Assembly: GCA_017618625.1 (NCBI GenBank)
Contig: JAFZTV010000058.1
Span: 1-64,000 of the forward strand
DNA: 64,000 nt
Source of the DNA: Bacteroidales bacterium
GTDB taxonomy: Bacteria > Bacteroidota > Bacteroidia > Bacteroidales > P3
Direction of reading: 5' to 3'
Shown here in pieces: positions 59,396-64,000 of this stretch (positions are counted from its first letter, which is position 1; each line of letters begins with the position of its first letter). The translations under genes and the position numbers were made by a program. The notes under the pieces are model-generated. The model was not told the DNA's origin. It ran no database searches and was given only the letters and a program-made list of their open reading frames with translations.

Positions 59396-60217
59396 CTATT
59401 CGCTCTGTGCGAGCACGCACCTGAAGCCGAGGTTGTAGGCTTTGTAGTCGGGGTTGAGGCCGTAGCGGAAGGAGAGGCGGCAGTGGGATGCGACTTTGTT
59501 CCAGCTGCCTCCGCGGTCAACATGTTTTGTACCATCCGACGGCCCTTCGGGATCGGTGACGGGGTCTGTGCCGAAGTCGTCACACCAGAAATCGCGGCAC
59601 CACTCCCACACGTTGCCGGTCATATCATAGACGCCGAGGGCGTTGGGTTTGCGTGTCGCCACCTCGTGGGTGGTTTCTTCCGCGTTGTCCATATACCAAC
59701 CCACCTCGTCGAGGTTGTCGCTGCCCGAGAATACCGTCTGCTCAGCCGATGCCTTGTGTCCACCGCGGGCGGCATATTCCCACTGAGCTTCGGTTGGGAG
59801 AGTGAAGGTGCGGCCAGTCATCTCTGAAAGCTTCTGGCAGAAAGCCATAGCGTCGTTGTACGACACAGTCTCTACAGGATATTTGGCTCCGTTGGCGAAA
59901 CCGCTGGGGTTGACTCCCATAACGGCTTCGTAGAGTTCCTGCGTCACCTCCGTCTCACCGATATAGTAGTCGCTGGTGAGCGAAACCTGATGCACACGCT
60001 CGAAGGCGGCGCGGTCGTAGTCGTCCTCAACCTCCCAATCGCCACGAGGGAACGTCGCCTGCTCGGGTGTGCACCCCATGGTGAAGGTGCCAGCTTTGAC
60101 GTGCACCATCTTGAACGAAACATTGCTTACGGTGACGGTGAGTGTGTCGGAAGCACCGCCGCACGAGAATAGAAGCAGAGCCGACAAAAGCGAGATACAG
60201 AGGTATTTTGCCTTCAT
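59396..60217 (-). CDS. SUMF1/formylglycine-generating-like lipoprotein
   Basis: The 273-residue lipoprotein (lipobox LFSC, Cys19) carries the SUMF1 fold pattern: MVHVKAGTFTMGCTPEQATF, YYIGETEVTQELYEAVMG, YPVETVSYNDAMAFCQKLSE, RTFTLPTEAQWEYAARGGHK, GVYDMTGNVWEWCRDFW and GGSWNKVASHCRLSFRYG. Family members include sulfatase-modifying enzymes, but many Bacteroidota members are surface proteins of unknown role. No sulfatase gene is nearby, so enzyme activity is uncertain. Confidence 0.92.
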   Translation of the reverse strand: MKAKYLCISLLSALLLFSCGGASDTLTVTVSNVSFKMVHVKAGTFTMGCTPEQATFPRGDWEVEDDYDRAAFERVHQVSLTSDYYIGETEVTQELYEAVMGVNPSGFANGAKYPVETVSYNDAMAFCQKLSEMTGRTFTLPTEAQWEYAARGGHKASAEQTVFSGSDNLDEVGWYMDNAEETTHEVATRKPNALGVYDMTGNVWEWCRDFWCDDFGTDPVTDPEGPSDGTKHVDRGGSWNKVASHCRLSFRYGLNPDYKAYNLGFRCVLAQSE

Positions 60218-60222
60218 TTTTC

Positions 60223-60774
60223 TTAGTTGTTTACCGTGTAGCCGAACATAGAGCCGTCGTAGGTGCTAACGCCCGAGACGAGGTTTATCTTGCCTAGTTC
60301 GTTGACGGTGCGGGAATCGCCACCGCTTTTGACCACTCCTGTCATCTGAAGGTTTTCGGAGTTATAGGCCACGCTGCTGTAGTTGTCTTCCAAATTGAAG
60401 CTGCCAACCTCATGAACGACACCAGTCATGGTGACTTCCGAACTCAGACTGTTGTTGTCGGACGACCAGTACCATTTGACATCCTCCATCGTATAGTCCA
60501 GATCGACATGTGTGAGGTCGTTGCTAGTGGTGTTTATACTGCCAGAGATGTGTATTGTGCCGCCGTAGGGTGCGTTGATGTCCCATTCGGTGGTCTGCGT
60601 TGATGTGCCAGCTATGTTCTGGTTATACACATTGTTGACTGCGGTAAGCACCGTGCAGGCCAGCACGTTGTAATAGTAATTGTCCGACACCGCCGGCCCA
60701 TCTTCTTTGTCCTTGCAGCTCGTGGTCATCAGCACCAGAGCACAAGCCATTAAACAGGCAATGTTTTTTTTCAT
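60223..60774 (-). CDS. Hypothetical lipoprotein
   Basis: The 183 residues start with a lipoprotein signal (MTTSC, Cys20) and continue into a beta-rich, Asn/Thr/Ser-rich domain (AVNNVYNQNIAGTSTQTTEW, GTIHISGSINTTSNDLTHVD, LDYTMEDVKWYWSSDNNSLS). I do not recognise a family. It ends 6 nt before the SUMF1 lipoprotein start, so the two are probably cotranscribed and may act together at the outer membrane. Confidence 0.75.
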   Translation of the reverse strand: MKKNIACLMACALVLMTTSCKDKEDGPAVSDNYYYNVLACTVLTAVNNVYNQNIAGTSTQTTEWDINAPYGGTIHISGSINTTSNDLTHVDLDYTMEDVKWYWSSDNNSLSSEVTMTGVVHEVGSFNLEDNYSSVAYNSENLQMTGVVKSGGDSRTVNELGKINLVSGVSTYDGSMFGYTVNN

Positions 60775-60859
60775 AATGGTATTGATTGGTTATTTTAAAT
60801 CGATTGGTTGTTTTAAAAATCGACAATAATATGTGTTTGACACCACCTCATTTAAGCAC

Positions 60860-61549
60860 TCATGCATTCTTCAGCATTTCTTCCAGTCGGGCTACCATAT
60901 TCTCGGCACCGGCGAAGATTTCGCTGATGCGCGTGGCTGCCATATAGGCTGGAGTGGTGATGACCTTGTGTTCGGTATCGACACAGACGTCGGTGGGGCC
61001 GCACTCCTGCGGTTTGGCACCGAGTTGCTGTGCTGCGAGAGCCGCCTGGTTGTCGGATGCGCCGAGGGTGAGTTCGACACCATAGCGACCCAACACCTTG
61101 GCGAGCACCATAGGAGCGATGCACATTGCCACGACGGGTTTCTTGGCGCGGTAGGTTTCGAGTATGGCGTCGGCCACGCTGTCGATGACTTCCATACGGG
61201 GACCGTCGAAGGCGAAGGTGGAGAGGTTGCGAGCGGCACCCATTCCGCCGGGGAGAGCCAGACAGTCGTAGTCGGCTGGCGAATATTCGTCGAGCGACTT
61301 GATATCGCCGCGGGCGATGCGGGCCGACTCCACGAAGATATCTCTCTGCTCGGTATCGACCAGGGCGCCCTCTTCGGCGTCTTCGGGGTCTTCGATATCG
61401 ACATGAGGGACAACCTCAAACATGCCCTCGGGGGCGAAACACTGATACTGCCAGCCACGACGGTCGATGGCGAGCATCAAAGAGAGGGACTCCTGCAGTT
61501 CGCTGCCGTCGCGATTACCGCAGCCGGAAAGGATTATGGCGATTTTCAT
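60860..61549 (-). CDS. elbB: ElbB family glyoxalase-like protein
   Basis: The 229 residues start MKIAIILSGCGNRDGSELQE and include the class I glutamine-amidotransferase-like region with SPADYDCLALPGGMGAARNL, PVVAMCIAPMVLAKVLG (nucleophile-elbow Cys) and GPTDVCVDTEHKVITTPAYM. This is the ElbB/SCRP-27A (ES1) group, reported as a glyoxalase and linked to isoprenoid synthesis in some bacteria. Length is typical. Repeat DNA lies upstream. Confidence 0.93.
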   Translation of the reverse strand: MKIAIILSGCGNRDGSELQESLSLMLAIDRRGWQYQCFAPEGMFEVVPHVDIEDPEDAEEGALVDTEQRDIFVESARIARGDIKSLDEYSPADYDCLALPGGMGAARNLSTFAFDGPRMEVIDSVADAILETYRAKKPVVAMCIAPMVLAKVLGRYGVELTLGASDNQAALAAQQLGAKPQECGPTDVCVDTEHKVITTPAYMAATRISEIFAGAENMVARLEEMLKNA

Positions 61550-61552
61550 GGT

Positions 61553-61690
61553 TGTTGTTGATATGTTTTGTGTTGATATGTTGATACGTGGATATGTTTT
61601 GTGTTTTATGTTGATATAACATTAGAAAAAGTGAATAGTGAGCGACATTATATTTGTCAATTCACTATTCACTTTTCACTCGTCACTAGC
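61553..61690. repeat. TTGATATGTTTTGTG and GTGAATAGTGA repeats
   Basis: TTGATATGTTTTGTGTTGAT units (61557-61615) are followed by GTGAATAGTGAGCGAC and the inverted TTCACTATTCACTTTTCACT (61660-61681), which could pair as a weak hairpin. They lie between elbB and the PLP enzyme gene. Confidence 0.7.
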
Positions 61691-61692
61691 AA

Positions 61693-62895
61693 TTATTTGC
61701 AGGCGTCCACGCTCTCTTTGATGAGCTGGAAGGTTGCCTCGATGTCGTTGTCGAGACCCATCGAGAAGCGGATCAAGCCTTCGCTCATACCCATCTCCTT
61801 CTGGATGTCCTCGGGGACTTCGCTGGAAGTCGATTTGCCGGAGTTGCTGAAGAGGGTCTTGAAGTAGCCGAGCGATACGGCGAGGTAGCCGACGCCCTTC
61901 TCCTGCATGATTTCCATGATCTTGCTGGCCTTGTCGGCGGTGCCCATGTCGATGGAGATCATACCACCGAAGCCGAAGCCCTCGTTCATCATGCTCTTGA
62001 AGAGCTCGTGGTCGGGATGCTCAGGCAATCCGGGATAGTTGTATTTGAAGCCCACCTCTTTGAAACGTTTGGCGAGATACATGGCGTTCTCGCTGTGTTT
62101 CTTCATGCGGATATGCAGGGTGTGGAGGTTCTTGTTGATGGAAGCGCTGCGCATCGGGTCGAGCACCGGACCGAGAAGCATGCAGGTGCCGTTGTTCACG
62201 TCGATAAGGCTGTTGATATACTCGGCAGAGCCGCAGATGGCACCGGCGACGCAGTCGTTGGTACCGTTGACATACTTGGTCATCGAGTAGACGGTGATGT
62301 CGGCACCGAGACGGCAGGGGCTGAAAATCATAGGGGTGAAGGTGTTGTCGACAATCAGCTTGGCTCCGATGGAGTGGGCGATCTTCGAGAGTTCGGGCAC
62401 GTTGGCGATGCGGAGCAGCGGGTTGTTCATGGTCTCGGTGTAGAGGACCTTGGTGTTGGGGTGCTCAGCGACGGCTTTCTTCACTGCGTTGAGGTCCTGC
62501 ATGTTGACGAAGGTGGTCTCGACGTTGAATTTCTTGAGGTAGTTGGCCATGAAGGCGAAGGTGCCGCCGTAGGTGGTCATGGAGCTGATGATATGGTCGC
62601 CGGCTTTCACCTCGTGGATGAGAGCGCTAGTGATGGCGGCAAGGCCCGAACCGGTAACCCAGGCAGCCTCGGTGTCTTCCATAGCGGCGAGGTTCTGGCA
62701 GAGCGAGAGGTTCGACGGATTCCAATGACGGCTGTAGAGAAAGTAGCCCTCGGTTTCGCCGTGGAAGGTCTCGGTCATAAGATGAGCCTCGGGGAAGGTG
62801 AAGGTAGCGGAATCGCAGATAGCTGGGTTCACACCACGATTGGCGTCGCGACCGTCGTGACGCTGGATTGCTGTTGCAGGATCAAATTTGTTCAT
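61693..62895 (-). CDS. Cys/Met metabolism PLP-dependent lyase
   Basis: The 400 residues fit the trans-sulfuration family: YFLYSRHWNPSNLSLCQNLA, AWVTGSGLAAITSALIHEVK, TYGGTFAFMANYLKKFNV, PLP-Asp in KLIVDNTFTPMIFSPCRLGA and PLP-Lys207 in VYSMTKYVNGTNDCVAGAI. At the position of the Cys that marks typical methionine gamma-lyases (YGCT) it has Gly (YGGT), as in cystathionine enzymes, and YSRHWNPSN departs from the usual YTRxxNPT. Methionine gamma-lyase and cystathionine lyase are both possible. It is in a run with sufS and luxS, all concerned with sulfur. Confidence 0.9.
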   Translation of the reverse strand: MNKFDPATAIQRHDGRDANRGVNPAICDSATFTFPEAHLMTETFHGETEGYFLYSRHWNPSNLSLCQNLAAMEDTEAAWVTGSGLAAITSALIHEVKAGDHIISSMTTYGGTFAFMANYLKKFNVETTFVNMQDLNAVKKAVAEHPNTKVLYTETMNNPLLRIANVPELSKIAHSIGAKLIVDNTFTPMIFSPCRLGADITVYSMTKYVNGTNDCVAGAICGSAEYINSLIDVNNGTCMLLGPVLDPMRSASINKNLHTLHIRMKKHSENAMYLAKRFKEVGFKYNYPGLPEHPDHELFKSMMNEGFGFGGMISIDMGTADKASKIMEIMQEKGVGYLAVSLGYFKTLFSNSGKSTSSEVPEDIQKEMGMSEGLIRFSMGLDNDIEATFQLIKESVDACK

Positions 62896-62945
62896 AGTTG
62901 TTATTTTTAATTTGTTATTGTTTCAAAGCAATTGAAAGAGATTTG

Positions 62946-62953
62946 CAAAGTTA
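62946..62953 (-). promoter_or_regulatory. -7 box of the PLP-lyase gene
   Basis: TAACTTTG on the minus strand, followed by CAAATC, matches TAnnTTTG 51 nt before the start codon. No clear -33 box was found. Confidence 0.5.
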
Positions 62954-63077
62954 CGAAATTATTTTCGACGTTTGTGACTAGCGATGCAAGATTTCAAATA
63001 TTTGTGTTCCGCGACCAGTCATTTTGACGGTTGCCATTGCCTGAACATGGATTAACACAATGACGCATAAACCACTC

Positions 63078-64000
63078 CTACATCAGCATCGGAGCGATTC
63101 GATTCAGCGCATCGACGAAGGCATCAACGTCTTCGCGGGTGTTATAGACGGCAAACGAGGCACGGACGGTGCCAGGGATGCCATAACGATCCATGATAGG
63201 CTGTGTGCAGTGGTGTCCTGTACGGACGGCGACACCGAGCTTGTCGAGCAGCGTGCCCACATCGTAGGGGTGTGCGTCGCCTATAAGGAACGAGATGACG
63301 GCGGCCTTATTCGGAGCGGTTCCGATGAAACGCATGCCCTCGATATCGCGCATACGCTCGACCGCATAGTCGTGCAGTTCCATTTCGTGACGGCCAATAT
63401 TCTCGACCCCCAGAGAAAGCATGAAGTCGATAGCGGCACCCAAGCCCAGCACATCGCCCACGGATGGTGTGCCAGCCTCGAACTTGAAAGGTAGCTCGTT
63501 GTAGGTGGTCTTTTCGAGCGTTACGTCCTTAATCATCTCTCCCCCACCCTGATATGGCGGCATTTCCTCAAGCCAACGGCGTTTGCCATACATCACACCG
63601 ACACCCATTGGCGCATACATCTTATGTCCGGAGAAGCAGTAGAAGTCGCAGTCGAGAGCCTGCACATCGACTGGGATATGCGCTACCGACTGGGCACCAT
63701 CTATCAACACCGGCACATCATGGCTGTGGGCGATCTTAATTATCTCAGCCACAGGATTGACGGTACCCAAGGTATTGGACACATGGTTGACCGCCACAAT
63801 GCGGGTTTTCTCGCTAAAAAGTGTTTTATAGACATCCAAGTCCAACACGCCCTCGTCGCTGAATGGAATATACTTTACCTTGGCCCCCTTGCGCTCGCAG
63901 ACCATCTGCCAAGGGACCATATCGGAATGATGCTCCATAGCCGAAACAATCACCTCGTCGCCCTCACCGATGAAACGTTCGCCAAATGATGATGCCACGA
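63078..64000 (-). CDS. sufS: SufS-type cysteine desulfurase, C-terminal part (5' end outside the window)
   Basis: About 307 residues are visible and the gene continues beyond 64000, so the ATG at 63998 is only an internal Met. Motifs are VIVSAMEHHSDMVPWQMVCE, VAVNHVSNTLGTVNPVAEI, DGAQSVAHIPVDVQALDCDF, PLP-Lys in YCFSGHKMYAPMGVGVMYG, and the catalytic Cys in VRTGHHCTQPIMDRYGIPGT near the end. SufS takes sulfur from cysteine for Fe-S cluster assembly; sufB, sufC and sufD would lie upstream, outside the window. Confidence 0.96.
   Translation of the reverse strand, partial: VASSFGERFIGEGDEVIVSAMEHHSDMVPWQMVCERKGAKVKYIPFSDEGVLDLDVYKTLFSEKTRIVAVNHVSNTLGTVNPVAEIIKIAHSHDVPVLIDGAQSVAHIPVDVQALDCDFYCFSGHKMYAPMGVGVMYGKRRWLEEMPPYQGGGEMIKDVTLEKTTYNELPFKFEAGTPSVGDVLGLGAAIDFMLSLGVENIGRHEMELHDYAVERMRDIEGMRFIGTAPNKAAVISFLIGDAHPYDVGTLLDKLGVAVRTGHHCTQPIMDRYGIPGTVRASFAVYNTREDVDAFVDALNRIAPMLM

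Overview
The window looks like chromosomal DNA of an uncultured Bacteroidota, most likely a member of the Bacteroidales. The reasons are: a type IX secretion (T9SS) C-terminal sorting domain on a large secreted protein; Bacteroidota-type promoters (TTTG, about 19 nt, TAnnTTTG) in front of several genes; few Shine-Dalgarno sites; and a typical family set (dipeptidyl peptidase IV, DUF2723 membrane protein, PorT-like barrels, SusE-free lipoproteins, membrane pyrophosphatase, CcsBA, C4 zinc-ribbon protein next to Nif3). No phage, CRISPR array, rRNA operon or recognisable transposase was seen.

Layout. 0-5 kb: nucleotide-sugar genes (galE fragment, rfbB, ugd) separated by large simple-sequence arrays that enclose two small accessory genes (S23-type four-helix bundle, GxxExxY). 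5.6-7.8 kb: ygiQ split by an in-frame stop that lies inside repeat DNA. 7.9-14.1 kb: pgk, a secreted protein, an orphan atpB, a small RHH-like gene and a DUF2723 protein. 14.2-19.5 kb: arcA and the thrS-infC-rpmI-rplT-rplS translation operon. 19.7-24.8 kb: MBL hydrolase, OmpR-type regulator, cyclophilin, signal peptidase I, glycosyltransferase. 24.9-30.7 kb: priA, an outer-membrane barrel, DPP IV and tRNA-Ser(CGA). 31.4-35.3 kb: barrel, Nif3, zinc-ribbon protein, hutH. 35.4-41.9 kb: a long minus-strand run (rfbA, oppB-like, tsaB, DUF3298 lipoprotein, lolA-like, folE, rRNA methyltransferase, and a 50-aa YqaE/Pmp3 protein). 42.4-44.8 kb: hppA. 45.0-51.2 kb: a four-gene operon of porin, imelysin, di-haem oxidoreductase and CcsBA. 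51.4-56.9 kb: two cobalamin riboswitches, one leading a T9SS-exported repeat protein and one leading a CoA-transferase, with marC between. 57.0-64 kb: an hppA 3' remnant, DUF3667, luxS, SUMF1 lipoprotein, a lipoprotein, elbB, a trans-sulfuration-type PLP enzyme and the C-terminal part of sufS.

The most unusual property is the amount of short, degenerate, often tandem repeat DNA (hexamers of CCTTAA/CCTTGA type; TTGATAGG decamers; GTGAATTGTGAA; GTGACCTGTGACC; GCGTTATTGTGT; ACATCGAAAGACACGAAA; TCCGTATCAAGTCCG). The same words occur inside protein-coding genes as in-frame extra peptides (galE, ugd twice, ygiQ, the rRNA methyltransferase) and inside the leader between a riboswitch and its gene. 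In ygiQ the insert carries a TAA stop. The second point of interest is B12 control: a secreted T9SS protein with two near-identical 157-residue repeats, and a 4-hydroxybutyrate/acetate-type CoA-transferase, each behind its own cobalamin riboswitch less than 6 kb apart.

Functions of unfamiliar proteins are inferred from sequence motifs read by eye; no database search was possible.
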